Made by a program: the position numbers and the translations under genes | Source of the DNA: Deinandra increscens subsp. villosa | Taxonomy: Eukaryota; Streptophyta; Magnoliopsida; Asterales; Asteraceae | Direction: 5' to 3' | NCBI GenBank assembly: GCA_039602395.1 | Contig: JBCNJP010000007.1 | Span: 107,573,377 to 107,637,376 of the forward strand | DNA length: 64,000 nt | Notes under the pieces: model-generated | What the model saw: the letters and a program-made list of their open reading frames with translations, nothing else | What the model was told of the DNA's origin: nothing | The model's database searches: none | Part shown: positions 47,501 to 60,245 of the stretch, one piece after another | Numbering within the stretch: the first letter of the stretch is position 1 | How the letters are laid out: each line of letters begins with the position of its first letter

Positions 47501-48918
47501 AACGGTTACAATCTCGTTTAAGAAATGCTTGTTCGAATATTAAAAATTTTGGGTAATTCAAAAGCTATTAATAAAAAAGTAAACAAAGGTTTCAACTGAG
47601 TTCGTTTAGAACTTTCTTGGGGCTTTAAGTTTTCAAAATAATACCAAGTACACATAAACAAGAATAATCTTGAATCCACGTTCATTATTAGATACTATAA
47701 ATAGACATAATTCATGAGCAACTCTTTCTAGACCTCTAGCACATGAGGACATAGCCACCTTGTTGACCTTTTTCATGTATATCTTTCCAATCCACTTATC
47801 AAAGTTTTACATTGTTTTTATTTTTATTTTTAAGATTATCAGCAATGAGGGGATATGCATGATCGCAGGCCATATCGGCCCTGCCCAACATGACCGGATA
47901 TCTCCCATGTCTTTTATGGGATTTGCTCTCCTCTATATTTAAACTTGTGTCACCCTAATCTTTCAATAGGTTATACCTCTGCAGGCCAATCTGTATTGGA
48001 CTACAACTCAAACCAAACCAGATATACATAATTAATACTAAATGTAATTATTCAGTAAATAATTATTAAAATAATTATTTAAATCAACCATTATCCAATA
48101 ATTAACATTTATCTAAAGAAATAATAGTTACGTATAATTACTAAATAATTTAGTAATCATTTATTCCACCAATATTACTAACTAAACAGTAATATTAAAT
48201 CAGTTGTTTTGTTAAGTGTCGGTTAACCGATTAAGCGGACTTATATACGTTGACCCCAGTGTAACTCTTACGGGTCAAGACCGGGTGGGTACGTTAATAT
48301 GATCAGGTCTCTGGACATACAATATCCAACGATAAGGGGACATGGGAGTCTCATATCATCCGGAGGCTCTAATCTAGGTTTTAGGGTTGATATGTCATAT
48401 ATGTTATAGACATGAAGGAGGAGGATACGAGGGCACACGCTCGTAAAATATGAATTGAGACTTTATCCATGGGGAACACAATTTACTTAATATATGCACA
48501 TGTATTTTGAAAACTGATATTATGAGTTACTAGATGCGACTCAGCAACAACTTTGGTTATTAACGTATTTTAGCTAATATGCAGGTAAATAGTAGTGCTG
48601 GCCCGATGGGGCAACACGGGAAAGAATATGGTGGGTGTTGCTAGTTGGGGAGATCCCTTATTAACTAGCTTTTTGGGAGTATCAAGTTTTAGGTATTTAG
48701 TGCTTATTGATTCTCTTTCTGTTGTTTATTTATAAAGTGATGTTTTGTAACCTACTAACAGTCTTGGGGTTAACTAGGGCTTATTTAGATAATATAATAA
48801 GCAAACTAGTACAATTATGTTACCTATGGTTTGTTTACATTGTCTTGTTAGACTGTCTATCTCTATGTGTGTTATTGGGTTATCTGTTTGCTTCTACGAG
48901 ATCTCGTAACAGTTGGTC

Positions 48919-48969
48919 CCACACTCACCCTCCCCGCTTTTGGCAGGGGGGCGGCGAGGGTGGGTGTGA
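48919..48969. repeat. GC-rich imperfect hairpin
   Basis: Arms ccacactcaccctccccgc and gcggcgagggtgggtgtg pair at about 16 of 19 positions around a loop of about 13 nt (ttttggcaggggg). It stands out from AT-rich surroundings. Confidence 0.7.
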
Positions 48970-50113
48970 CGGTTTCTAATGTTAACGTTGTTATGCAACA
49001 TTTCGTATTTTCGTTTTCTTTATGTAGCGTTATAGCAGTGCAACTGTTTTGTGTGACCACGTTTCCTTTGCGGGCTTTTTTGTATTTTCTTCCAAGCTTA
49101 ACGAATTTAGCAGATAAGCTGGCGGTGTAATGATACATGTGTGTAATGTAACTTTGAGGTGGTGGGCTCAATACTTAAATGTTTGTGTTCTAATTTTAAC
49201 GTCATTAGTCTTTTTTTTTATGCTTTTCACGTAGTTTTATGACAATATAACTGCTTCATAGACCCGCATTACTCCAGAAGCAACGCTCGGGGTGGTAAAA
49301 TCTAGTTGTATGTATACAAACAAGACAAAGAGGTTGCATCAATTTTTAGCCTACAATCACCATCAACATTACACAAAAGCTTAGGGGCAACTATTAGTTT
49401 TTATGAATATGGATCGGAATGATAGATCTAACCGAATATAAAACTTATTAATTTAAGTCGTATGTTATTTTATATAAATTGTGATCTTTTTACAATACGA
49501 TTGTAAGCTTAAAAATTATAATAAGTATATACAGGTTTATGAATTATATTATTTTTATTATTCAACCATGTATAATACACGAGTTTCAAACCTAGTCATA
49601 TTTATATAATAAAAGTTTAGGTTGTATTGGATTGTGAATGTGTATGAAAAATAAGTTAGATTGGATTGTCTAAACCGATCAGAGATAAATGATATTTTAA
49701 CCAGATATTGGATTGGATTGAATCCGTTAATAATAGCTTCATTCTTCCGGTTTCTTATTTGGAAAACTATACGGACCTAACATGCAAATAGACATTAAAA
49801 GAAGGGTATAAAATGTAACCTTTTGATGTTAAAGAAGTCTCCACTATTTTTCGAGTTCTGTGAAATCTGCAAAACACCAAATATGAGAGAGAAATACATC
49901 GACACCTTGTCTTGAGTCTTTCACATTTACTCTTCTCTCCCTAATATAAAAAACACTTGTACATCTCGCATTACCATTTGTACATCATTCTAAATTTACA
50001 CATTCTGACCCTGAAAAAGAGAGTATATATAAATAAATACATACAGCATCAGAGAGAGAAACTCATTTGGATCTTTCCACAACTCCACCCATCTCGCTTC
50101 ACCCGTTTTCACC

Positions 50114-51644
50114 ATGAGAATACGAAAAAATGCAAAAATCTCCACACTTTTCTCCACAAACACAAATCTTTCAAACAATGGTGATGAATCTTTGCTCCAC
50201 AGGAATCTCTGTCAGCTCAACCAATCTCCATGGGATATCATCACTTTCCCATCTGCAGATTCATCTTCTTCCTCGCACCAGGTAACAAACAGCACCTCAA
50301 TCTTCATCAATCTGCTCCTTTTCTTCTTCAGTTTCGTGAATCAGATGTACAGAAACAAGAAAACCCATTTGAAAACAGTCAAAATCTGTTCTTTATTCGC
50401 TTTAGTTTCTTCATTATTGGTATCTAGGGTTTTTCTTGGATAATCGAAAAACCCTCAAATCCCACCATTTTCGTCGTCAAATTGAGCTTCATAAGTCGAT
50501 TTCTCACATGGGTTTTCTTTGCTTGTCGGATTAGTGAGTGTTATTATGCTTATTTGAGTTTCTTGAAAAGTTTGTAAACGTGTTTCTTGTTTTATACAGT
50601 TTGATGATTATGAGGTTTACTACGACGTTAATCATGCTGGAAATGGGAGGTGGGTCGATTCCGTTAGAGATTTTGAGAGGTAATTCGTAATATTATTGTT
50701 GACACGAAGTGATTTTTAGCTGGCTTTCGTTATCGACTTATCATTCATAGAACTGAATAAATTAGGGTTTTTTAAGTTTATATATGTCTGCTAGTGTTCT
50801 TTCATCATATGCTTCGATTGCTTTATAATCTCGATTTGGGATTAAGGAAAGTTGTATTCTTTTCTTTGTAATCTTTATGGGTTTTGAATAAAGATTTGAT
50901 CTTGTTGATGAGGTCGGTAGATCTATTGGTTTCAATGCTAGTATCATGTTAACGATTACTAGTAAGTTCAATTCTATTTTCGTGTATTCGATTTGTAGAA
51001 AGATTACTCTTGGTGAAAATGTGGCATCGGTGAAGACCTTTGAAGACGAAAACGATGATCTTGTTGATCTGGAGGATGATCATAAGGAAGTTTTAGGGTT
51101 TGAGGAGGGTGAGATGAAAGAAATTCGAGAAGAAATGTTGTTATGTGATGTGGAAGACGAAAAAGGGTGGCAATGTGGGAGGGTAGTGACAAATGGTGTA
51201 ACGGTGTGTGATCGCCATATCAAAAAGATGCAAAACGACCATGCCGTTTGGAGTACCAAGAAAAAGTCTCAACCTGTCCGCGAGCCCGTGGCAGAAACTC
51301 GGGCTCGGCGGACCAAGAAACGGGCGTCAACGAGCCCATATGAGTTCTATTATTATTCGGGGTTTGGCCCGTCTTGGGGCAAGAAAAGAGGACCGGTCGG
51401 GAGTAGTTTCTCAAACGCGTATAATGAACCCGCCGAAGTTGCATTCGATGATGACGAGATAAAGAATACGGGTTCGACGAACGGTTATACGGCCGTACGG
51501 AAAGAGGAGGGGACAAGATTTGAACCTGAGACGTCTGAGGTGCATCCCACCCATGACGACTATGATGATAACAAGAAGGTTAAAACAGGAAAAAAGAGAG
51601 GGAGAAAGCCGATGAAGGCAAGATCATTGAAATCATTGATGTGA
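50114..51644 (+). CDS. WRC-type zinc-motif nuclear protein (function unknown)
   Basis: Three exons, 50114-50281, 50600-50679 and 50999-51644, GT-AG, give 297 aa. The N-terminus MRIRKNAKISTLF...LCQLNQSPWDII is conserved in a small plant family I know only as uncharacterised. A WRC-like motif is present with exact C-x9-C-x10-C-x2-H spacing (Cys132, Cys142, Cys153, His156), containing GWQCGR where classical WRC domains have WRC. Upstream of it lies an acidic stretch (residues 96-130). Downstream are basic runs (RRTKKRA, KKKSQ) and a C-terminal AT-hook-like KKRGRKPMK. Together these suggest a DNA-binding nuclear regulator; no glutamine-leucine-glutamine (QLQ) domain is seen, so it is not a growth-regulating factor. 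No targets can be inferred. Confidence 0.85.
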
Positions 51645-52051
51645 ATGATTAAGCATTTTGTAATGTTGTTGTAACGGTTACATTTGGTTTTGTATTTGTT
51701 TCCTGAACATTTTGTAATGGTTTTGTAACCTATTAATGTTTTTGTAACATGCATTTTTTTTTCTTTTTTTTTTAACGGACCAACAAATATAACTTGGACC
51801 ATCTTAGGTAACTTAATGACAAAAGACGTTTTATATTCGTTAAAAGCAGACCGTACCGGTAGTTCAGGCTCATCGGCTGGACCAATTTCAGAAGAAAAAA
51901 AAACCTGTGAGCTCTAAGAATCGAACTCGTAACTTTAAGGTCATGAGTCTTTCAATCACCACCTGATACAACCAACCAGGGTCTGCCTTAGTTGTAACAT
52001 GCATTTAAAAGCACAATTTTGGATATCAATTGTTGACTTGTCAGGTTAACG
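51645..52051. other. 3' flank of the WRC-like gene
   Basis: A 3' UTR with repeated ttttgtaa words (51655-51750) that could serve as poly(A) signals, followed by a SINE-like remnant and the hAT MITE target site. Confidence 0.5.
51903..51985 (-). repeat. tRNA-derived SINE-like remnant
   Basis: On the minus strand, ccctggttggttgtatcagg (box-A-like) and gttacgagttcgattctta (good box B, matching GGTTCGAATCC-type) are about 30 nt apart. It is the clearest tRNA-like pair among the SINE-like remnants here. Confidence 0.5.
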
Positions 52052-52469
52052 CAATGTTTTAAAAACCGGTTTTTTAGTTGAACCGGAAAACCTTCCGGGA
52101 CTGGTTCGACCGGTCGGACCGGTTAGACCGGCTGGTTGAACCGGTTAGGGGATTTATATATTTTTTTTTATAAAAATGCTAATAAACTTGTACACCCCAA
52201 CAAAAGTAGTTAAAATACAATTATAATCCACTCAAAAATAATATCAAATATGTATTTCATAAGAAAATATAAGTTTTAAACTTAAAAAAAAATAAAAAAT
52301 AAAAAATAAAGTTAAAAAAAATAAAATAAAAAAATCAGAAAACCGGTTGAACCGGAAAAAACCGGTTCGAAGCGGGTCGGTTCAACCCAAAAAACCGGGC
52401 ATTAAAGAACCGGAAATGTGGCCGGTCACCGGTTGAACCGGCCGGTTCGACCCGGGTTTTAAAACATTG
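52052..52469. mobile_element. hAT-type MITE, copy 2 (418 bp)
   Basis: Same family and orientation as 39884-40359, with the same CAATGTTTTAAAA termini. It is flanked by perfect 8-bp duplications GGTTAACG (52044-52051 and 52470-52477). The aaaccggttgaaccggaaa unit is present once rather than three times, accounting for most of the length difference; other differences are scattered single bases. Confidence 0.92.
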
Positions 52470-52477
52470 GGTTAACG

Positions 52478-54043
52478 GACCATCATATCGATCTGCCCAT
52501 GCGTGAGCGTGTGTATATTTAGTTAGATATTTTCTTTTTGAAAAAAGATGAAAATATTATTTTAAAGAATATGCAATTTTATATAAATTATAAATATATT
52601 TATATAGAAAGTCCTATTTTTTCTCTTTTCCCTTAAAAAGTAAAACCGTGCTCAAATGCACAAGGATGATGTTGAGAGTTGAGAATTGAGATAAAGTATT
52701 TGTCACCTTTCAAAACATTGGCCCAATATCATTTGGGCCCAAGATATAGTCTTAATTTGATCAATTAGGTTGATTTGAGTTGAAGATTTAAGAGTATTCA
52801 CGTCCCATTCTCAATCCTTATTCTCATAATTTATATATTTTTTAGTACTTTTTCTCTCTCTTTCACTCACAATCACAATTAAATAATACTTCTTTATATC
52901 TTTATCATTACATTTTCTCTCTCTACTCACAACAACTCAAAACTACACCTTAAATTTTAAGGTTTACCCTCACAACCATTATAAGGAATGGGTTGTGAAT
53001 GCTAAATGTTTATGGGTCAGTGTTATATAAAGGCGAGGTCACGATTAACAACTATATGAACACAAAGTATGATTGAAAATTGTCGTGATCTACGACTACA
53101 AGTTTTTACATCAATTTTCATTGCATATGGATCTTTCATTACAAGTATGACTATGAACATACGTAAAATGCTATTCTTCGCATCACGAATGCACTAATTC
53201 TTTTAGCATAGCGATAGTAGGTTTCCTTCGACTTGAATGTGTGAACTTAAGCTTTCACTCATGTTTTTCTCAAACACAACACGTTTTCTATTAGCCTTCA
53301 TAAAATCATAGGACAATATTGCTCAAAGTAACCTTGCCAACCAAGACCGGCCATAGACAAAGATGACCTTGTTCAACAAGGTGTTCAAACATCATTTTCC
53401 GGTCCATGTCGGAAAACGGATAATAACAAAGCATGAGAAACATATAAATTGGAAACTTGTCTTACTAAGTGATGTATTTTGGGTCAAACTCTATGGAAAA
53501 CACGCGATAGCAACATTATGGCACGTTTAGTTGTGGAATATGTTTTTTAGCTTCCCATTTCTATATTTTTAGAAAATGAAAGAAGTTTTCTATCTCTAGA
53601 AAACGCATATTATTTTTTAAAAGCGCGTTCAAAATTAAAAGATGGAATTTTCATTTTCCATATTAGATCACTAGAAAACATGTTTTCCATCTTTAGAAAA
53701 CAATAAAATATAGTTTTCTAATTTCTGAAAAACTTTTATGAAAAATTGTAATTGATTACGTTTTCTGTTTTTCATGTTCTTCTGAAAAACATTTTTAAAA
53801 AATAGGAATGTTTTTCACAACTAATCGCGTAATTAAATAGCGTATGAATTTTAATCAACAATTATTAATATCAAAATAACAAGAAACACATTTCGTGGAA
53901 AATATGTAATAAAGGCAAGATGATTACACCCAAAGTCTTAAAAGTCTTTGAGTCAACGAATACAATTGTAAAATTGTTTTGTTTATTTCTGAATAATACA
54001 CTAAACCCACGTCTCTGTGGCAACACCGTTCTGCAAGATTCTT
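52478..54043. other. Intergenic DNA and leader of the TMEM8-like gene
   Basis: AT-rich. Positions about 53530-53830 have repeated gaaaac/ttttctag words but no firm repeat structure. No gene was seen. The 5' UTR of the next gene lies within the last ~150 bp. Confidence 0.45.
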
Positions 54044-57000
54044 ATGGCTGTGAAAACCCATTATTCGATTCTGGATTTTCTTTATTCCAATCAATTTCAC
54101 ATTTTTATTATTTATTTCACTACTCTAGCCGTTCCTTCTCGTTCATTTGAACATGATTCCGCCGTAATTTCAAGCTTTACTTACAGTAAAACTTCCCTCA
54201 GACCATATGACTGGCGTTATATCAGAGGTAATTAATGATCGCCGAATTAGTTAGTTGCTTAATTATTTCATTAATTTGAAATTGATCAAGATTTATTTGC
54301 TGTGCCGAGGTCGATACATTGGGGTTTTATCTAGTTGATCAAATTCTGCGTAATTGACTTCAGATGATAGTTTCCTTTTTACAATTCAGTTCATGGTTTA
54401 ATCAAATTTTGGTTCATCAGAGTTTGATCATCTGTTTCTGGTTCCTTAAGTTAATATATATATATATATTTTTCATATGGATCACTAATTAATTGATTTA
54501 ATATTAGTTAAAGGTACCTTTTTTTTGCTAAGATTCAGTTACATTTTATATAAATTTGACTATGATTTAAGCTCTAATTCTCAATTCAATTATGTTCTCT
54601 GGTGGGCCATCATGACACTTGGGGAAATAGTGAATATTTGAAGTCCCAATAATTAGGAATTTATGATTATTTAGGGTCAAAATAATCAGATTTGGATAAT
54701 CAGGTAAGCAGTAGCAGTAACAAAACTGATTACTAAGATAAATGTTGATTAGTGATTACCTAACTAACCTACCTGATTTTTTGATTCTAATCTCAAAGTT
54801 ATGGGTTTTTATTACAGTTGAAATTATGGGTTTATAGGATTTTAATTATGTTTTGACCATCTGCATAATTACTTAAGTTTTGATTCTTGATAAAATTCTT
54901 TTATAAGTGGGTCAAGATCAAAGTGTGGGAATATCCAAATGATAGCTTTAATGTCTGTTTTGTACTTGGACTGCTATATAATCATTTACTAATGGGATAT
55001 CATTTAAACATTAAACATGGCCATATGGATTTCAGTCTCTTATTTATGCTGGTTGTTGAATTTTACCTTTCTAATTTCATCTGAAATTTATTAGGAGCTT
55101 TGAATCATTATATTGCCAGGAGTTTTTAATCTGATACTGCTTAACGTTTCTTGCAGTTGATTTACCGACATCATTTTCTTCAATGACTATAGCTTTAGAG
55201 TCTGATGTAAACCTTGTAAGTATGATTTTCAATTATATTATATTGCACAAGTGGTATTTCATCCTTTAGGCCCTGTCAGTTTTATAACACCTATCTTTTA
55301 AAAAAAAAAGGCAACATTTGACTTGAAAGTAGTATAATAAAAAAATACTTAACCGAGATGTCTAAATGCCCTTTACTAAGGAAACTTTAAGCTTATCAAA
55401 CTGTTTTAGCTCAACATATCTTCATTGTATATAATCTATCCATATTTAATTTAATACTGATTTTTTTCTCTGACTCAAACTGCTTTATCCATTTTGTAGT
55501 TTAAGTGTTTAAGTGTAAACCCGTTGACCCTTAAAAGTCAAATCTGAACTTTTAAGTTGGAGGGCTTCAGGATTTGCTATATTACTTGAAACATCATGTT
55601 TTGATAAGATTAAGAGGAAGTAATCATATTGGGATTCCCTTATCTTGTCCTTATTGAGGGGTTTCTCAAACATTTTGTCAATAGTGAAAGATTTCTGATA
55701 AAGTGTGTTTAGTCAAACATTGCAATAACCTTCGACATATATTACAATTTGTTTATGCGTTGCTTTTCTTTTAAATGTTGAACATGTTTTATTTATTTAT
55801 TTATTTTTTGTTTTTTATTTTTACAAATTTACAGGATAAAGATCATGTTAAGCATGCTAATATATATAATCTACCAATGATATGTGTTCGTGAAGGCAGC
55901 CCTCCATTGCCTGATGCATATAATATCTCTATAACTGGTTTAGGTACAATGGTAAACTTTTTTGTTCAAAATAATATACCTACATACATTACATCAAAAA
56001 TGTTGTGTATCATATAATCACCTAATTTGACATGAAACTTGCAAGGCGTGACCGGCCATGTAGTTTTTGTTATACGTCATTTGTTTATGATACCCTTCAA
56101 TAATAACAAAAAAAAAAGAGGAAATCTAATCGATGCACATTATAGCAATCAAATATTTTTGGTAAAGATGACAATTGTCAAAAAAATCAATAAAGAAAAA
56201 TCTTGCAATTTTCATGAACACATATTTGAAAACACGATTGCTTTCGTATGACTTGTTTGATTTAAGTTTTATAAATGATTTTTTTTTTAAATTGTTGTTT
56301 CACTCGATTTTGCAGTGTTGGATCCTATTTCTTATGAATCTTTGGGAACACAAAGTGTCCAATTTGCAGAGAAATGTTATCCTATGCAGAAAACTATTCT
56401 TTTAAGATTAACAAATGAGCAGGTTGGCTTTCCTATACACTCACATACACACATATGTTTGTATATAGACACACATACACACATATTGGTAACGAAAATG
56501 ACATGCTGTTTACAGATTTCTGCAGGTATATGGTACTTTGGCCTATTTAATGGCATTGGACCAACAAGGACACAATCCAAGATGGTAGACAACTCTTTTA
56601 AACCATTATTACAAATATCTATAGGAGTATGCATATAGTTTTGTTAGCAATATCATACCTTTTTCTTCTTGTTATTTTATACTTTTTGTTACAGATAAAT
56701 CGAGGATCAGGGTATTCTTTAAGTGGGAATGTGACCATTGAAGGTTGTATGGGCCCATCTATCTCAGGCCAGTTCTGTAACCAAACCGTTAACCAACTTT
56801 CTTGCTTTGAGCAGAATTCGGCACAAGAAAACTTTGTTTCTTGTAGAAACAACTATGAAAGCTCGTGCAGTGGTCCAAATGAACCAAAAGTCTACACTTT
56901 GGACTTGTTTGGACCTTCTGAAAAGATAACGATCTCGACTTCAGAAATCAAAGTCAACCAAAGTCAAGTTTCAGACGATAAAAGTAATCATAGTAGTATT

Positions 57001-60000
57001 GGTTTAATGTGTTACATTAGGCATGGTGCCATGCCATCGTCATCTATTAATGACTATTCGGGTAATATCATGGATGCCCCTTTGATCATACAATCGCCAA
57101 AAGTTGGTCGGTGGTATATTACCGTTTTACCCCTGGATCTCTCAAATGGAACAATGGGGAGCATAGGGGTCTGCTATTCGCTGACGGGGCAAATGCGTCA
57201 ATGTCCTCAAAATAAAGCTGGTGTGAACTGCACATGGGAACGATACATGCTCCAGGTTCGTTATAAATATAATTAGCTGTTATATGTCATGTTATATGCA
57301 CAAAATTAAAAAATTATTTACCCTACAATACCCATTTCAGGAGCTAAAAAAATGGGTAACTTTGATATTATGAAACTTAAAAAGTTAGAAGGATATAAAA
57401 GCAATTACGCTTAAAATAATGATACATTTTTTAAAACAAATAAAGCAATTTTGGAGGATGTAAAGTGTGAACATTTGAGTGTGCTATTCATGACAGTTAA
57501 CCTGTTGGACCTGCTACCTTTTCAAAATTTTACTATATTTTTTTATATTTTACATGTTGACCGGGTAGCAATAAAATACAACCCAAATTGACCCGTTGAA
57601 CTCAAGTGTGATGTGGTTTTGGATGCTCTTTCATGTGTAGACAGTTTTGAGGAAGAACCCCGATCTTCCTTTTGAATCATATTATATTCCAGTGAGCGAT
57701 AATGGATCTTCACGCTCATCTAATTTCCTTCTTGAGCCTCTTCTTAGCTACAATTCACTTGATGAAAGTCAAAGTCAAAGTCAAGATTTTGCATGGACTT
57801 ATTTTGTAGTAGACATCCCATTGGGTGCAGCTGGAGGAAACCTTCATGTTCGATTAAATTCAGATACTAAATTAACTCATGAAATTTATGCGTTATACGG
57901 TGGATTACCATTGGAAGATAAATGGGATTATTTCTATGCGAATTCGACTAGTAACAGTGATGGTTCTATGTTCTTTAAGTTGTATGATTCATATGAAAAA
58001 AATATCGGTTTTTATATCATCTATGCTAGAGGAGGCACTTGGGGTTTTGGTATAAAGCATTTGACTCCTTCTCATCAAAGTCAAAGTCAAACTACTATGG
58101 CGATTTCGCTGGAAAGATGCCCGAGAAGGTGTTCTTCACATGGAACATGTCAAAATGTTGTTGAAATGAGTGGATTGTCAATCTACAGGTATTTCATATA
58201 TATTCATCATATTGCTATAAAGCTTGATTTTTATACTCTCATGTCCCATGTAAATTGTAACATGTTGGTTTTTTTTAGGAATTTTTCGAGTTATAATTTT
58301 TTCTCATAGAAGGTCATCTTGATTTATCATTACAATTTATTCTTGTTTGCTCACTTTTCGTTGACTCATATGATTTATCATTATAATTATTTCAGCTATT
58401 GTGACTGTGATCGCAACCATGGAGGCTTTGATTGTAGCGTTGAACTCGTCTCCCATAGAGGTAACTTAAATGATAAAATGTAAAATTAGACCAAAAATGG
58501 AGTAGGGATAGGGGACCCGTTGTCACAACTTTATATTCATTCATTATATATGTGTACCCCCCCCCCCCCCCGGGACCCGTTGTCACATCCGCCTCTTTTG
58601 TACTTTTTCATCAAAACGAAGACTCTTGAACGGTAATTTTACATGATTTCCTGTGAAATTTCTAATAGGGCATATAGTGCAGTCCGTTTTGCTTATTGCA
58701 TCAAATGCTGCATTCGTGTTTCCGGCATATTGGGCCCTACGTCAGAAGGTAATGATAGTTTAAGATAAAGTTTGTATATTTGTTAAGTACCTAAATACCT
58801 GTTTTGACTTTAAAAAGTCAAAGTGGTATATTCTATCCTATTTGTATACATATCATCTGAACATAAATATGAATGATTTTGTTAAATGCAGGCATTTGCA
58901 GAGTGGGTGCTCTATACATCTAGTGGTATTTCAAGTGGCTTATATCATGCATGTGATGTTGGTACCTGGTGCGCACTATCTTTTCATGTTTTGCAGGTTA
59001 GTAAAATCTCTTATATCATGAATGGTATGGACTTGTAACAAAAATTATTATCGATGTTTTTTTTTTCTTTTTTTCTTTCAGTTCATGGATTTCTGGCTTT
59101 CATTCATGGCTGTAGTGAGCACATTTGTATACTTAGCTGCCATTGATGAAGCTTCAAAGAGGACTATTCATATGGTGGCTGCAATCCTTACAGCACTCAT
59201 GGCAGAAACCGGAGCAACAAGGTATGCTTTAAGGTTGTCCCACTGGCATAGAATGTTGTACATGCTTCTTCACGGGTTGGTCTCTTTTTCACAGGTCCTC
59301 CAACATTGTTCTTGTAGTGTCAATTGGAGCGATCGGTCTTCTTGCTGGCTGGTTGATTGAGTTCTTCAGCCGTTATAGACAATTCTCGTTTTCTGCAGAA
59401 GTTTTTCTGAATATGCTTCATAGGTGAGATTATTTTAATTGTGGAGTATGAAATATTTGGGTAACAAAAGTGCGATCATATGGGAATTTAGTAGTCAATT
59501 TACAAAATGTGTCAGGTGGCAAATGCTTAAAGGATGGTTTCACAGCCTTGTAAAAACGCTTGCTAGACGTTTCCGGTGGTATTTAGTGCTTGCGGGATTC
59601 GTTGCATTATCAATGGCTGCCATAAGCTGGAGTCTTGAATCAGCTGAAACTTATTGGTTTTGGCACAGGTTAGTATACAAATGTGTTAATGTAAACATTG
59701 AAAACTTAAAAATCAGGCATTTTCTGGGTAACATGTACATTAATACAGTAATGGTACCCAGAAAATGGAAAGTTCTTACACAGGGTCCGATTACAAATCA
59801 TCACTAATCGGACCCATAAAATGGAAACCTTGTGTTAGGGAGAGTCGGATTAAAAATATGTTAAATCACAAACGTGTTAGAAATCTGATTTTTTATCTGG
59901 ATGATGTTTTGATTACCATAAAATCGTTTGCAGCATATGGCATGTATCGATATACTCGGCTTCATTCTTTTTTCTTTGCTCAAAAGACAATGTAACTGGA

Positions 60001-60090
60001 TGTGAGAATCAAGGGTCCACAAGCAGCGATTATCAGTTGACTCGACAGGATTCTCTCTCAAGAGGTGAAGAACCGCAAGCCAACATATAG
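54044..60090 (+). CDS. TMEM8/DUF3522-family membrane glycoprotein
   Basis: Fourteen exons: 54044-54227, 55157-55215, 55835-55943, 56316-56422, 56516-56584, 56695-57255, 57641-58188, 58396-58460, 58669-58748, 58892-58996, 59082-59221, 59295-59423, 59516-59668 and 59934-60090. All are GT-AG and total 2,466 nt, 821 aa. The ATG at 54044 leads into a hydrophobic signal (FLYSNQFHIFIIYFTTLAVP). A long extracellular part follows, with Cys-rich segments and possible N-glycosylation sites, then an EGF-like Cys cluster (YCDCDRNHGGFDC). The last ~260 residues carry about seven hydrophobic segments (SVLLIASNAAFVFPAYWALR, FMDFWLSFMAVVSTFVYLAA, IVLVVSIGAIGLLAGWLIEF, YLVLAGFVALSMAAISW) with the family's SGLYHACD motif, the conserved His/Asp core of TMEM8/alkaline-ceramidase-like (CREST) proteins. 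The plant function is unknown; lipid hydrolase-like activity is a family-level suggestion only. Confidence 0.88.
58512..58587. repeat. 16-bp direct repeats around a poly-C run in TMEM8-like intron 8
   Basis: GGGACCCGTTGTCACA occurs at 58512-58527 and again at 58572-58587, with 44 bp between that include 15 consecutive C residues (58557-58571). Confidence 0.85.
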
Positions 60091-60245
60091 AGTTGTACTT
60101 AGAGAGAAATGTACATCTTCTACCTTCATCATAGCCTGCATTTTTCAAAATGCTTGTAGAAAATCGAATGCTAAGCATTAGAAAAATCTAGCATCAATGT
60201 AATTACAATCGAAAGGGTATAATGGTCATTTTAACAAATATACAG

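Larger units (their letters stand above)
46872..50113. other. Intergenic, divergent promoters of MPK4 and the WRC-like gene
   Basis: 46872-47050 is the MPK4 leader/promoter (minus strand). 49850-50113 is the leader of the WRC-like gene. Between them lie a SINE-like remnant (47365-47500), a GC-rich imperfect hairpin (48919-48969) and AT-rich DNA without genes. Confidence 0.5.

Noticed and set aside
49262..49307. Helitron 3'-end-like motif (caacgctcggggtggtaaaatctagt)
   Set aside because: The hairpin is imperfect and no matching TC start was found upstream; too weak to annotate.
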